From Chelonoidis abingdonii (Eukaryota > Chordata > Testudines > Testudinidae), in the NCBI RefSeq assembly GCF_003597395.2, contig NC_133776.1, positions 35,106,345-35,170,344 of the forward strand: a stretch of 64,000 bases of DNA, given 5' to 3'. The notes under the pieces are model-generated. The model made no database searches and was not told the DNA's origin. It saw nothing but the letters and a program-made list of their open reading frames with translations. Shown here in pieces: positions 9,335 to 22,079 of this stretch. Position 1 is the first letter of the stretch. Each line of letters begins with the position of its first letter. Made by a program: the position numbers and the translations under genes.

Positions 9335-12300
9335 GGGTGTTGGGGGGAGGGAAAGAGTAAGCTGTTATTTTGATGTAACCAAAATGGCTCCAGGAGCTGG
9401 GGCTATATGCATGGACCTGCTGTATCTATACCTGAATCCAGCCCTGCAGCATACTCAGTTTTGTACATACCACTCTTACCTCATCAGAAATTCCACTGAA
9501 CAACAGAAATCACTCCCACATGAAATGAGTTAAAGTGGCTTGTCACATTTTCCCACGTTTCAATGCACAAACAACCACAGTTCCAAAATGAGGTTAAAAG
9601 TGAAATTCGGCCACATAAACAAAACTTGAAACAAACAGCATGAGAATTTGCATGGAAAAAAAAATCACCAGCAGGATTTGGCTCTCTGTGAGAAGGGAGC
9701 AGCCCCAGGAGTTTATCTGTCTTACAGCTGGTAAGAGGGGAGGGGGCTGTTTACTTAGGGATAGCTTCAAGAAGATGGGGCAGCTGCAATGTAAAGTTGT
9801 GGCTTGTTAGGCGGCTTGTGTAGTGAGTATGAAATTACTGTCAAACTAGAAGAGGGGTATATTTGAAAACTAGGTGAGTTTGCTGACATATTTGTCTGCA
9901 GCACCACACAGTAGCAGCGTCCCAAACACAAATGGTGCCTCTGCTGAAGTCTGATGGCTTTAGAGAAAACAAATGCCCAGTATTGGACTTGGAAGCTCAC
10001 ATTGCAAAAACCTGCAGTCCTGGGAAGAACCTGTGTATACCAGTCAACTTCTATTAAAACACACACAGTTAAGGCAACTTGACCCACCAACCAAGTAAAC
10101 AGCCTTGCCCTCTTTCAGCAGAGCCCACCACTGAAGCCTGAAGCTTAAATGCATGTGTACAAGATTTAGCTAAGAGGAAGATAAGTATGTTAGACATTTC
10201 AGGAGGTGGAAACAGAGGCCCCAAGACTTCTCTGAATATTTGAGTCTATAAACACCTGAAGCAGACTCCAGAGTATGTAATTTGCATTTACTGATCCTAG
10301 GAATTGCAAGAAAAGGTAGTGTGTATTGTAAGTCCTTTACAAGACCGAACATAAAGGAGTGCCTGTTTTTAAATTTTTCATCTTGACCTGGCATGAGATT
10401 TACATCAGGGAAGGAGGGGCTGCTTCCCATCTTACACCACACTCTTTCCTCTCTTCTCCTTTCCTTGACTCAGTCTATTTTTAAAGCGCACACACCTTCC
10501 AGAACTGAGGTGTCCTGCTGCCAGTTCTTTTGCCTCTCCTGCACTAACATGTACCATAACCTTCCAGGGGCAGCTATTCTCTTCAGTAACTAACAAGAAG
10601 TCACGCTTCTAACAAAACCAGTTTAGCATGGCGAGGGATTAAAGCACTGTGACAGATAAAATGACCTGCTGGGCCTGGAACACCAGACAGAACATTGGAA
10701 ACGAATCAGGAGAACTCGACATTTGCTGCTTAGTTAGAAATAGCAGACAGTTTGCTAAAAAAATGGAATTGAAAAACAGAAACAGGTGGATGCCCTAGGA
10801 GCATATTAATTCATGTTGGCTTGAAAGATAACTGCATTTTCATTACAATCATGCCTGTCCAAAGGGCTCCTTACTCCAATAATAAAGGGATTTGTAATGA
10901 TGTTTAGCCCAAAGCCCCCTGACCATGTGCCTTTTGCAACCCTTCCTCTTTGGTGATAACAATCCAGTAACGTTAAGGCTCTGAGAAGACTCAGGTATTG
11001 CAGTGATGGGGGCCATAAGTTATGTAGTTCTGCAGTACTCTCTATCTTAATATTCAGAGCTCAAGACAAACATGTAGACGAAATTCTATTCTAAGATATT
11101 TCCCACACTGAAGTCATTGAGGCTGCATAATAGCTAGAATGTTTCTGAGTATATGCAGACATTACCTTTCCTTTTTAATGATAGATCTCTTCATGAAAGG
11201 CGTGTAAGGAATTTTAATATAATTTTATCTTTTGGACATTTTAAAACAAGCTGGTCATTTTTGGAGTCACTAATTTCTACAAGAATATTTTGCCATTTGG
11301 TAGGGCTACAGATGCATAACAGCTGTAGAGAATGAAAACAATCTTCCCCAGCCAATAAAATGTGTACTTGAGTTTTCCTACTTGATGTTATCCAGCCTGA
11401 CTGCACAGAGTTAAATGAAAGGAGGCTGTTGAGAGAAACCAGTAGGAAAAACAAACAGTGGTAAAAGATAAGAAAGTCAAGGGTCCATAAGGAAACACGG
11501 AAGCTATTACAATGTCCCCTAGCCCCTGCCTAGCTCTAGCTAGGCTAGCAGTATTTACTCTTCCCAGACCCAAACCCTAAGATCAAAAGGGAAAACTTTT
11601 GAGAGATTGGTTAAGGCAGGAAGGCTGTGTGCGCGGGCAGTAGTGAAGAGAAAGAGTAACACCAAAGAAAACCTCAGAAAGTCAGATTTCTACAATCATA
11701 GTGAGAAGTTTATCATCTGACCAGGGACTTGAACCCTGGACCCTGGCTAGAGAGGAATCTCTGACCAAGAAGCACAAAAGATACTGTAGGAGTCTGTCCG
11801 TCATTCCTAGCCCAGAGGAGGAACATGGAGGCTTAGTGGACCTTACCCAACACTGGCAAGGAAAGAACAAAAGTGACCCAGGCACACAGGCCTTTATTGT
11901 CTTAAATACCTCCCTTATTACTATGTATCTTTGGGTGCATGAAGAAGTTACTTGTTTTGAAGAAGCAGTTTTTGAGTCACCTTAATCAGCTGCTGGTCAC
12001 AGGTTTCAGCAGTAAGAGCTCACAGGTACCAACACGCTTGTATTTTGTAAAGTACATTTTCTGCAAACTTGTAGTGTTCTCAAGAACAATAGAAATAACG
12101 TATCCAGATATATTTGTAAAGGAGAATTAATCACCAAGAAGTGATTTCAGACCAGATTCCTGGGACTCAACAATTCCAGAAATTGGAGTAGTTACATCCC
12201 ACGGGGCCAAATGCTGCTCAGTGACTCTAGAGAGTCAGACCAGTGTAACTGAGGCAAACATGACTCCCAATATTTGGATTTTATCATCTTTTCTCATAAA

Positions 12301-13690
12301 ACAACTCATGTGCTTCTTGGAGAAGATAGAAAATAGAGGTCCAGACTGCTTGTGATCATTACAGGATCCCCTTGCAGTTTTTGCAAGAGCAAAGATATTG
12401 CCCCTGGTTTTTTTGGTACAGGTTGGGTAATTTTATTCTGATTTATATAAATTCTCCCTACAGTTTCAGCTGGATACAGGATTTCTCTTCACCTCCTGTC
12501 CTTAATCTGTAGTATTCTATGCATATTCTGTTCTATTAATAGCAGCACAGTTTTTATGAGTCAGACTCCACAATTTCGCCTTTGCAGCAGTCATTGCAGA
12601 AGAACTATGGCATCAAATATAAAAGGGCAGATACCTGTTAACTCACAATTTCCTTTTCCAACTCCATCTCCTCACCTCTAATTTCATCTATAAATTTATC
12701 TGCAGCTATAATGCTCATGTCAGGTAACTTTTTACATGTGTTTTTTTAAATTATGTATAAGATTTGACTCCCTGGAGGGAAAAGGTCAGACATACAAGTA
12801 AACAAACTTATTAATTGATGGTCCATTTATTTCCTCAACACTGTTATACAAATTCAGTGATCATAAATTTGTATTATTAAAATTCAAAAGGTTGAGTCCC
12901 TCAAAATGTTCAGCTTTGTTCCCCTAGGGAGCTTAATCTGCTTTTTCATACCCGATGTGCTGATTTTCTTCAACTCCATACTGTTTATTTACCTGATGGT
13001 AATGAAACTGACACTGATAGTAACATACACATTGATGTTAAATCCAACTGGACAAAAAGGACAAAGATTATTCCACTAAAGTTTCAAGTGCCTGTTTCTA
13101 TGGCAACATGTACAAGTGGATAAAATTTAACCTCTAACGTTAGTCTCAAGGTGAGGAAAAATAAGATGCCCTGTTTTATTGACAAGAACTACAGACTTGG
13201 CAACTTTGACTTTTTATGGAGTTTCAGTTTATGTGCTTAGTTCTAAACCAGTTTTGATCAGAACTGAAATGAACCTGCTTCTCAATATTGTTAGATTTAG
13301 GTTCTTAAGCTTGGCAAGTGTGGGGCTTTGGTGGGGACTTGAGGAGAGAGGCGTAACTAAGGGGTAAGTTAGTGATGAAAAGGAAAACTTTGAAGAATTT
13401 TCATAGATATTTTTTATAGCCAGAACCATTTTATCATCATCTAATCTATAGACCTCCTATATATCACAGGCCTTAGAATTTTAATTAGAGCTCATTGGAG
13501 GAGAAAACTTCCATTTCACAGAAACTTTTGAGGTTTCTAAATTTGTTTTAGTTTTTCATGAGAGCAAAAACAAAACCTTTCAAATGTTTTCATTGAAACA
13601 GAGTTGTCAAAATCCTTTTTCAGATTAAAATCTGAGTTTGGAGAGTGAGAGAGAGATGGTTAGCGAACTCTCCTAGGATCTTCATAGTGC
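9335..13690. other. Long unassigned stretch, no gene seen
   Basis: This is AT-rich DNA with short open frames on both strands, none with a recognisable domain or with exon-like boundaries that I could defend. Near 11,720-11,745 the minus strand contains 'ggttcaagtcc', a perfect RNA polymerase III B-box motif, possibly from a SINE remnant. I saw no A box at the usual spacing and no cloverleaf, so it is not called as a tRNA. Confidence 0.4.
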
Positions 13691-13697
13691 ATTACAA

Positions 13698-13742
13698 ACA
13701 GGGCCAGCTCCAGGCACCAGCACAACAAGCAGATCCTCAGAT
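13698..13742. mobile_element. hAT MITE terminal fragment
   Basis: The phrase 'cagggccagctccaggcacc' resembles the terminus of the two full MITEs at 20,558-20,819 and 47,029-47,312 ('caggggcggctccagg'). Only about 45 bases are recognisable and no opposite end or TSD was found. Confidence 0.4.
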
Positions 13743-14199
13743 TCACATATCCCCTCACCCCTTTAACTTTTATCTGGTCTTGTGAGTTAAAGCTATAAGT
13801 GCTGAGTCTGTTTGGATTTCTGGAACATCGAAATTCAGCAATCCATGGATCAGGGGGATCACTTCGGGTATAGTATCAGAAGTAGATGAGGTTTATTGTC
13901 TTTACCGTGACACACTTTTCTCGGTATGTGAACCCTTAGGTCAGTTCTTGAAAACCTATCTAGCTGCCACGCCCAAATTTAAATCTTTCTAGTAATAGTT
14001 GCCTAGTTAATCTTCTTGCCACCCCTGTTGCTGCATTGCTCCACTCTCAGATCTTTCCTCCCCCATAGCTGGAGAGTCCAACAGTCATGTCTTATGATCC
14101 TTTTCCAGTAGAAATTTTTCGGGTGTTCTGGAAAGAAAAAGTATCAATTCTACCATATGGTTAGACTTCAGCTCCAGTCTGTCACTATAGAGTCTGCCT

Positions 14200-14300
14200 T
14201 GGACCTCTGCATTGCTAACCCCACTCTGGAGTTGGGTCCTGTGCCCACTGAAATCACTGGTAAAAATCCCATTGACTTCAATGAGAGCAGAACGTGCACT
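14200..14300. repeat. Old palindromic dispersed repeat
   Basis: A 'cccattgacttcaatgagagcagaa' core is preceded by diverged 'cactggt' blocks. It is one of several copies in the window of the palindromic repeat described at 4790-4882. Confidence 0.4.
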
Positions 14301-14339
14301 TCTGATTCAGCAGTACCGAAAATGTATTGCACGATCTGG

Positions 14340-14600
14340 GGAGCACTGCTGAGGGATATAAAACATACTATAGGGGCACAGGGCAGGGAGCGACAGATTA
14401 TGAATGGAACAAATAGCACAAGGTAAGGATTCAGGAAAATATGGGCTACTGTATCCTGTGCAATTGCCTAACAGAAAAAGCAAGAGAGATCTGCAGAGGC
14501 AGAGAGAGAAAGAATATCAAAGCCAGTCTAGACAACAGCAGTACTGTGTTTACTTAATAAATTATTTATTTGTAACTTAAAATAGATTACTCTGAATCTT
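14340..14600 (+). repeat. Possible LTR-like fragment
   Basis: The stretch 'ttaataaattatttatttgtaa' at 14,553-14,574 is identical to a segment at the polyadenylation-signal end of the LTR-like repeat at 21,511-22,075. A 'gatataaaac' TATA-like motif lies about 200 bases upstream. I infer a diverged relative or fragment of that repeat. The identity is limited to this short AT-rich block, so this is tentative. Confidence 0.35.
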
Positions 14601-14655
14601 ACCTCAGTTATCACTAGACTAGGACAGATTCCCTCTGTGCCCATTGTTTAACAGA

Positions 14656-14658
<3 letters not shown>

Positions 14659-14692
<34 letters not shown>
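14659..14692. repeat. Poly-T run, about 34 bases
   Basis: This is an uninterrupted T homopolymer. It may be the tail of a retroposed sequence on the minus strand, but I see no recognisable body or TSD next to it. Confidence 0.85.
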
Positions 14693-14693
<1 letters not shown>

Positions 14694-14699
14694 GAAATG

Positions 14700-16430
14700 A
14701 ATTTTGTTGCTTTCAACAGGTAATGTGTTCTGGATTCTATTTTAGTGTCCCATCCGGTCTTAAATGTACACATGGGAACCATCAGGTTAGCACAAAGGTT
14801 GCAAGGAATCCGTTGGAGAATCCATCTTTTAGTGAAGCAGCAGCAGCATTAGACACTACCATAGAGGAACCCTGGTTTAAGGAAACTCAGGTAGTTCTGA
14901 CTCTCAATTTTCCACGAGGGACAGACCTATGAAAACCCAGGCTCCCCTACATAGGCTAAATTCAAGAGAGTGCATCTGAATAAAGCATCAGGCCCCAAGA
15001 TCTATACTCCGGCCAAATATTGACAGCTGTAGAAGAGTTGCTCTAGATGTTTGAATTAGTAAGAAAACAAAATTATTCCTTTGCACGCTATCTCCCACCC
15101 CCTCACTCACATCCCCTCTCTATCGGGGAAAAAAGTGTTTTTAGCCTGTTGTCTGTTTGTGTTTATTGCTCTTTTGTTTTCCATCTCTGTTAGAAACTGT
15201 TCCAAAATAATGGCTTTTTTCCATATTAGATTGTAGATGGTTAGCTGAGTGAATTTGGGGCAAAATAAAAGAGCATGAAAGGAAACCAAGGAGTTCTTGT
15301 CTCACCAAATATAGAATATATACAAAATGACATGAAAAGAGCCAGGGTTGCTTAAGACCCATTGCTTTACAACAATTAGACTTCATGTTGTCCATGGAAT
15401 ATATATTTAATATCCTCTCATAGCAGTAATGGATTGATACACTGGACATTCTTAGGCTTCATTGTTATTCGAATCTATTGAGCGTTGATAGCATGCTCCG
15501 TAGCGTTGAGCAAAGAAAAGAAAAGTTAGGGTGTCCATAGCAATAAAGGTAGGCTATGCAGCTGTTAAACCAACTGAAAACCAAATGGTTTTTAGACCTA
15601 TAGAAAGCAGTTCTTAGAATTCATACAGACTGTTTGAACTGGGAATATGTGGTGTTTTATAATTTGTGCTGTTCTAAGAGAACCAAATGGGTCCTACTAA
15701 AATAAGTCTCTTTAGCACAGATGAGGCCAGAGAGGTCAAATCCTACACTCAGTTACATCCAGGCAAAGCCATTGACATCAGTGGGTCTATTGGTGTAAAA
15801 AGAAATTTTGAGCCCTGGGGGGTTTTGTTTGTGCTTTCTTCTTTTAAATAAAAGGCAAGTTTTTAATGGGCTGTATTTTATTTTACCCTTAATTGAGACT
15901 GTAAATTCTGTAAACTGATCCAAAACGAGTGTCACAATTATAATGACAGCTGGTGGTGCTGACAGAAGTATTTGTATGGTAGTTTCTCCCTGTAAAGTTT
16001 CCATCTGGTGTGACATCTCCACTTTGAGTTTATATAGTTAAAATACACTGCTTTATAAAAAAAAACACAAACTGTACATTAATTCGTTCATATATTTCTC
16101 TGGAGTATCCAAATATTTTCATATGAGAATAATTACACCAGCCAGCCTAACCTATGTCTGTTGAACACATCTGGTTAGAATAGTTTGTCACTATCCACAG
16201 TCATTCTCCCAATATTTTATAGTTTTGCAACACAGTTTTCATTGGCAAAAACTGCAATACATGTCACAGATGCGGGGGGGGGAGGGGAGAGAAGTGTGAA
16301 AGTGAATCTGTGAAGAGGGAGGTTTTAAAAATTGCTGTTCTGCAAATGCTAACAAAAAAAAATCTGCTTCACATGACATTTTCACTCAGCTATTGGTATG
16401 CAGCCACAATTCTGCTCTTACCGCATCTAG
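14700..16430. other. No gene seen
   Basis: This is AT-rich sequence with short chance frames. Around 15,740-15,800 a 'cattgacatcagtgggtct' block is another diverged copy of the palindromic repeat described at 4790-4882. Confidence 0.4.
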
Positions 16431-16439
16431 TAGCAAGAA

Positions 16440-16710
16440 CCACTTGAGGAAGATGATCTTTGGTTAAAACACAGACCTGAGATTCAAAGATATGGATTTC
16501 TTTCCCAGTTCGGTTCCACATTTCCTGTGACATATCAGGAAAATTACTTAATCTTTGTGTTTTCGTCCTCCTATCTGTAAAATGGGACTAATAGTACTTC
16601 CTTTCCTCCACATTCTGTCTTGTTTATTTAGTTTATAAGTCTGTCAGGGCTTGAATTGTTTCTTATTAGATATAGGTACAGCTCCTAGCACAGTGGGTCT
16701 CCAATCTCGG
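16440..16710 (+). repeat. MIR-like SINE
   Basis: In order, the stretch shows 'gttaaaacacagacctgaga', 'tttcccagttc', 'cctgtgacatatcaggaaaa' and 'ttacttaatctttgtgttttcgtcctcctatctgtaaaatggg', followed by 'actaatagtact'. This is the block order of a plus-strand MIR SINE. Downstream, 'tagcacagtgggt' resembles the MIR 3' portion. It is well diverged, as expected of this ancient family. Confidence 0.65.
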
Positions 16711-17259
16711 TCAGAGACTCTAGGCACTATGGTAATACAAATATTACGTGCTTGGTTATCCTCTTGGTTTTGTATATTATCAAACAGAAACAGCAAAGAA
16801 TCGCCATCCTGCAGAGGGACAAAGGCCAACCTTGGATGGAAACAACGTACATATCAATGAACCGCTTGTACATGGAGCCAAAAACAGTTGTTGCAACCAT
16901 CTTGCCAGATGTATGTCAGTGTCAGAAAGCAGCACTTTAAAATAAAGGTACCATGAGAAGTGCATACACTGCATAAAAATACATCATACAGGTAACAGAG
17001 GACAATGTAATGCACAGCTTGTGGAGTACAGCTATATCTATTGGTCTTCCATTCACATAACCCTTCTGAAGCTCATCCATATTATCCAAACGTTAGATAC
17101 CATCCACCCCACCTGAAACAAACACCTCAGATTTCATAACATTCCTCCTATTCCGAAATAATTCCACTCTCTTACAACAGGCTCTAGCTCCTACAGCATT
17201 TAGAATATTTTTGTTGGTATGGTCCAACACATTACTACTCACATCCAATTGTCAGAGTC
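16711..17259. other. No gene seen; overlapping short frames only
   Basis: Four open frames of 60-70 codons overlap on both strands at 16,640-16,975. This is what a stop-poor stretch would give, and none has a recognisable domain. I could not assign the sequence to a repeat family either. Confidence 0.35.
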
Positions 17260-17262
17260 TAA

Positions 17263-18354
17263 GGGTACGTCTACACTGCACGATTATTTCGAATTAGCTT
17301 AAACCGATATTACAAAACAGATCTAATAAAATCGGTTTAGCGCGTCCACAGTGGGATCCCGAAATCGATTGTTTGCGTCCATGGTCCAAAGCTACCATCG
17401 ATTTCAGGAGCGGTGCACTGTGGGTAGCTGTTCCTCAGCTATCCCATAGTTCCCACTTCCGTGTTGAGAGCACAGTGCCTGATGGGGCAGAAAACACTGC
17501 CCCGGGTGGTGCTGGGTACAGCCTCACCCCTCCCTTTGTGAAGGCAGCAGACAACCCTTTGGCGCCTTTTTCGCGGAGTGCATTGAGCAAACGCCATAGC
17601 ACAGCAATCTTTCCCTTTTTTTTTTCACGTGGTGGTGGGGGGAAATAAACTGAGGAGCTGTTCCCTGAACCACGCCAGACACTGTGTTTGAACCTACAGA
17701 CATTGGGAGCTCAGCCAAGAATGCAAATAATTTTCAGAGACTGCTGTGGACTGTGGGATAGCTGGAGTCCTCAGTACCCCCTCCCTCCCTTCATGAGCGT
17801 CCATTTGAGTCTCTGGCTTCCCGTTACGCTTGTCACGCAGCGCTGTGTATCCTGGAGTTTTTTATTCAAACGCTTTGGCATTTCGTGTTCTGTAACGGAG
17901 CTGGATACAACAGATTTGTCTCCCCATACAGCGATCAGACCTAGTATCTCCCGTACGGTCTATGCTGGAGCTCTTTTTCGATTTCAAACTGCATCGCCAG
18001 CCGTGCTGATCAGAGCTCCACGCTGGACAAGCAGGAAATGTAATTCAAAAGTTCGCGGGGCTTTTCCTGTTTACCTGCCCGCTGCATCCGAGTTCAGATT
18101 GCTGTCCAGAGCGGTCAGTGCTGCACTCTGGGATGCCGCCCGGAGGCCAATAACGTCGATTTCCGTCCACATGAACCCTAATCCGAGTTATCACTATCGA
18201 ATTTAGCGCTACTCCTCTCGTTTGGGAGGAGTTCCGAAATCGATTTAAGGAGCCGTTTAACTCGATATTAATGACGACGTCGTGTGAACGGATACAGCGT
18301 TAAATCGGTATATCGGCCATTAAACCGATTTAAAGTCGCAGTGTAGACCTGGCC
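17263..18354. mobile_element. PIF/Harbinger-like non-autonomous element, 1,092 bp
   Basis: The left terminus 'gggtacgtctacactgc' and the reverse complement of the right terminus, 'ggccaggtctacactgc', are inverted repeats, with further imperfect symmetry inside ('aaaccgat' blocks near both ends). The flanking triplet is TAA on both sides (17,260-17,262 and 18,355-18,357), which fits the 3 bp TWA target duplication of PIF/Harbinger elements. The 172-codon frame at 17,688-18,206 lies wholly inside, lacks any transposase or Myb-like motif that I can see, and is treated as chance. A 114 bp fragment of a related element sits in the CR1 at 29,999-30,112. Confidence 0.8.
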
Positions 18355-18357
18355 TAA

Positions 18358-18914
18358 CAAACACACACCTGGTCAAACAGTAAGAAGTGATCTGAGCCCT
18401 GATTCTACAGTTACTAAAATAGAGGATGTTGTAATCATGCCATTAAAGCTATAAAGAAAAACTTAGTTGAGCATCTTGCTTCAATTAACTAAAATCCTTG
18501 AAATTCATCCCCCCAAAAAAATCCAGAATAGTAATCCTCTTTAGCGCTCCATGTGAAAAAACACAACCCAAAAGATCCCACAAGGTGGGAGTGCTTCCAA
18601 CTCCCATTGATCTTCCATTCATAGGGTCAGGTTCTGTGGAAGCAAAACAGGAGAGATTCTTTCCCATGAGGCATTGACACACACAATCAACCAACCAAGC
18701 AAACTCACTGCCATGCGGTGATTCACAGACAACAGTAGGATTCAAAAAATATTTAGAAATGTATATGAATAAGAATGTTTGCAGTTATACTAGCTAAGAG
18801 AAAGATGTATGAAGCACATCATCAACCCTCATGCTTCTGGATCAGAGACAATCACTATTTGCCTGCCGTTAGTAAGAAACTCACCTAATTTCCCATCTTG
18901 TACGGTTTTAGTAT
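18358..18914. other. No gene seen
   Basis: This is AT-rich unassigned sequence between the Harbinger-like element and a CR1 tail. Confidence 0.4.
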
Positions 18915-19005
18915 CTGGTAATGGCCACTGTCAGAGACGGGACACTTGACTAGATAAACTAATGGTCTGATTTGTTATGGCAATCTTTATATCAGTAATA
19001 GTCTC
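18915..19005 (+). mobile_element. CR1 LINE 3'-end fragment
   Basis: The run 'ggccactgtcagagacggga' followed by 'cttgactagataaactaatggtctgatttgttatggcaat' matches the end of CR1 subfamilies ('ggccactgtc..ggctagatggacc..ggtctgacccagtatggcaa'). It is 5'-truncated and old. Confidence 0.65.
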
Positions 19006-20549
19006 AGAGTTCATTTTCTAATCTTGTTTATACCAGCTCAAAGGAAATCAAAATGTGGTCAGAGCAGATACTAATAAATACCACCAAAGCTTTTATTTAT
19101 TTGCATGAATTCCCATGTCTCCTTAATATTTTTTGCCTGTTATATCACCTTTCACTGGTAAAAATATTTTTAAAAACAGAGATTAGCAGTTATGTTAATT
19201 TCAAATTTATAAATAACTAAACAGCATAGGATGATCCAAGACTGAAAGCTGAATGAACCTTTAGTAACAGATTACAGAAGAATGGAATACCTATTTTTGT
19301 CATTCTGGCCTAGTAAATCTGTTACTTTCCCAATTATTTCAGCATCTGTGCAGCATTTCACCCTTCCAGACTTAGAAAACATAAAAAGCCCCTCCTATTT
19401 CAGGGCATTAAAATGATGGAATCAGACATGGTAATGGAGGACAGCTCTGATGCAAGTGTGGAGGTGAATTTGTCATTCCAGTTTGTGCTCTACAGGGACG
19501 CCAGAGAACAGACTGTGACAGGTCATTGTGTAAGAAAAGCACCACCTGATCCTGGCTTAAAGGGACAGCAGTGAACATCACTGCTTTATAATTGCAGGTC
19601 CAGGTCTCCCAAATAGTCTCTGTGCTGACTGAGCAGACTGGCTTCAAGTCAATAATGGGGAAGCATACAACTGAAAAGGCATTTCATTATCTGTGTTCTT
19701 CAAAATAGGACGCACCTTTACATTCTAAAGAAAGGCTTAGTAGGTTTTTTCATCACGTCAAACTGAATTACTTTTTTTACTGAATTACAATTACTGAATT
19801 ACCAATAGCTTAGGAAAGTCTACGTTACTGACACTGTTGGAAATTGGTCTGATCACAACAGATTTCTCATAGCAACTCAGATTTAATTTTGCTGAATCTT
19901 TCAGAATACAAGCATTTTAGACCAATTTTTGTCTGGCTTGGGGTTGTTCTTATTTTAAGAAACAAATATCCATTGGCATATCTGAAGTCAGTATAAAAGG
20001 TCTCCTCTGCAGTAGAGATTACTAGTGCTATTTATATTGCAGAATTGCTTAGAGGCCTCAGTCAGGGCTTTGGGCCTTATTGTGTGATGCACACATCATG
20101 AAAACACCAAAGAGATTACAATCTAAGCATGTGACAGGATACCCATACTTTGTATTTGTTATGATTTTTTCCAATGTACTTCACGATTAAATGCAGAGAT
20201 GTCCACCTCCCTCCAGGCTGCAGACAGCCTCTAACAGAGGAGAGACTCGTACAGATTTTACTTTAGTTCTTTCTTGTTTTGTGGTTTACTTAAAGTAAAA
20301 GTCATTCTGAGCGGAAGTATATAGTTGCTCTTTATGTATGGAAAAACAAAAGAGATTGATAACATTTGGACAGACTCTGCCATGGCAAAAGGGACTATGT
20401 TCTCTATTATGATGCCCTGATTTTGTTGTGGAATTTGCTCAGGCTATGGTACTATGTAAGCTACCCAAGGCTGAAACTGGGTTGCTCAATTTAGAGGTCT
20501 AGAGATATCTTGGGTTAGCAAAATAACCAACATATCTGAAACTAGGTAG
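19006..20549. other. No gene seen
   Basis: This is AT-rich unassigned sequence. No open frame longer than about 80 codons occurs and none has a domain that I recognise. Confidence 0.4.
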
Positions 20550-20557
20550 GACACATT

Positions 20558-20819
20558 TAGGGGCGGCTCTAGGTATTTTGCCGCCCCAAGCACGTCAGGC
20601 AGGGTGCCTTTGGTGGCTTGCCTGCGGGAGGTCCCCAGTCCCGCAGATTTGGTGGCACACCTGCGGGAGGTCTGCTGAAGCCGTGGGACCAGCGGACCCT
20701 CTGCAGGCATGCCGCCGAAGGCAACCTGCCTGCCACCCTCGCTGCGACCAGCAGAGTGCCCTCCGTGGCTTGCTGCCCCAGGCAAGCGCTTGGCATGCTG
20801 GTGCCTGGAGCCGCCCCTG
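20558..20819. mobile_element. hAT-type MITE, 262 bp
   Basis: The element starts 'taggggcggctctagg' and ends 'ctggagccgcccctg', an inverted repeat of the CAGGGGCGGCTC type with the first base C changed to T. The TSD is a perfect GACACATT (20,550-20,557 and 20,820-20,827). The interior is GC-rich and partly palindromic, which produces four long overlapping open frames on both strands (72-121 codons) that should not be annotated as proteins. It belongs to the same family as 47,029-47,312. Confidence 0.9.
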
Positions 20820-20827
20820 GACACATT

Positions 20828-21510
20828 ACCTTCTGAGTGAGTCAGATATTGGCATAGAAAGTGCCATTCAGAGGAGGGTCAATGTTAAGGTTCTGATGCT
20901 ATTTAGAGAGTACGTCTACTTCAAACACTTCTTATTTGAATAGCCCAAAATCTATAGCTAGAAAGTTCTTAAATAATCTTATTCTAGCTAGTTTTTTTTA
21001 AAAGTCTCTAACCCACAAAACTGACCAACTTGACCTCTCTCAGGAACTAATGGCCAGGTATTTGATAGCTTACCAGCAAGTAAGTTTTATTGTTCACAAT
21101 TTAACACCTGTATTATGACCTTAGAAGGAAGACAAATGTTATCAATTCCCTGGGCCCATCCCCAAAGTTCACATAGAGTGCAATTCATTTCACCTGCCTG
21201 AAGTGTGCATAACCAGGCTTTCTGTGGGGGAAATGTAAGCATATGCTAGGGAAAAATCCATCTCCCAACTTATATTTTAGATACTTTTACTACAAGTGGA
21301 TTGTATATCAAACTTTTTGCATAGCCAGGTGGGCTAATTTACCTCTATTACATTCTGTGCTTTGTATTATATTCTGCAGTAATGCAAAGAGCCTACAGGC
21401 TTGTATCCTGTAAGACACTGGCTTCAGCAGTAAGCATTAGGCTTGAGGCTACAAATTTTGGCATAGATAAACTTAGGTAACCCATACGTTTTGAGGACCT
21501 AGAAGTAGAA
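20828..21510. other. No gene seen
   Basis: Unassigned AT-rich sequence. Confidence 0.4.
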
Positions 21511-22075
21511 TGTAAGGGGTAATTTTGTCCATAATGACATCAGCCAACCACAGAAACATGAACACACGCCAGCTTCTGGAAGGTTTTGAATGGAGCATCC
21601 AACCACAAGAGTACCATGGCAATGAATTGGCATATATAATAATGGAGTGAAATCATAAATATACTAACCTATAGAAAAAGTATATCTTAACATTAGTAAG
21701 GGGAGGAAATACAAATAAGGAAGAGGGGAGAAACCCCTACTGAATATGCATTAGACATGATAACGTCAGCATAACATATTATAAAAGTGTCATCCCAGCC
21801 TGTGGGCAGTAGGAGAAAGAGATGTAGCCCTTGGCAGGGACTAGAATGATGAGGCAGGTGACAGTGATGAGGAAGATAATGGCTAACATTTCAGGTTGTT
21901 CTGCAAGAGATGGTGAGAGTATGGATGTTCAGATGTACTTTCTATATTATTTCTATCTACCTTGCTGTGTTAGAGTGTGTGTGACATTGCTAAATGCATT
22001 AATAAATTATTTATTTGTAAATATAAAAGAGTTCCCATAGTGTGAGCGTTGCATCTGTGCACATTGGGGTTCCCA
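21511..22075 (+). mobile_element. LTR-like repeat (probable solo LTR)
   Basis: The stretch begins 'tgtaaggggtaattttgtcc' and could end near 'ggggttccca', giving TG..CA edges. It carries a TATA-type box, TATAAAAG at 21,780-21,787, and a polyadenylation signal, AATAAA at 22,001-22,006, in the order expected of an LTR promoter and R region. I recall it as a recurrent turtle sequence. No target duplication was found at these edges, so the boundaries and the superfamily (endogenous retrovirus or Gypsy) are unsettled. No internal retroviral genes lie beside it. Confidence 0.5.
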
Positions 22076-22079
22076 ACTA

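Noticed and set aside
11700..11800. tRNA gene suggested by a B-box on the minus strand
   Set aside because: No A box at proper spacing, no cloverleaf stems and no terminator T-run. At most a SINE remnant.
16640..16975. Cluster of four short frames as a possible exon
   Set aside because: Frames overlap on both strands and none stands out in length or composition. I could not identify splice sites framing one of them convincingly.
17688..18206. 172-codon open frame
   Set aside because: It is inside the Harbinger-like element between its inverted repeats, with no transposase, Myb-like or other motif visible.
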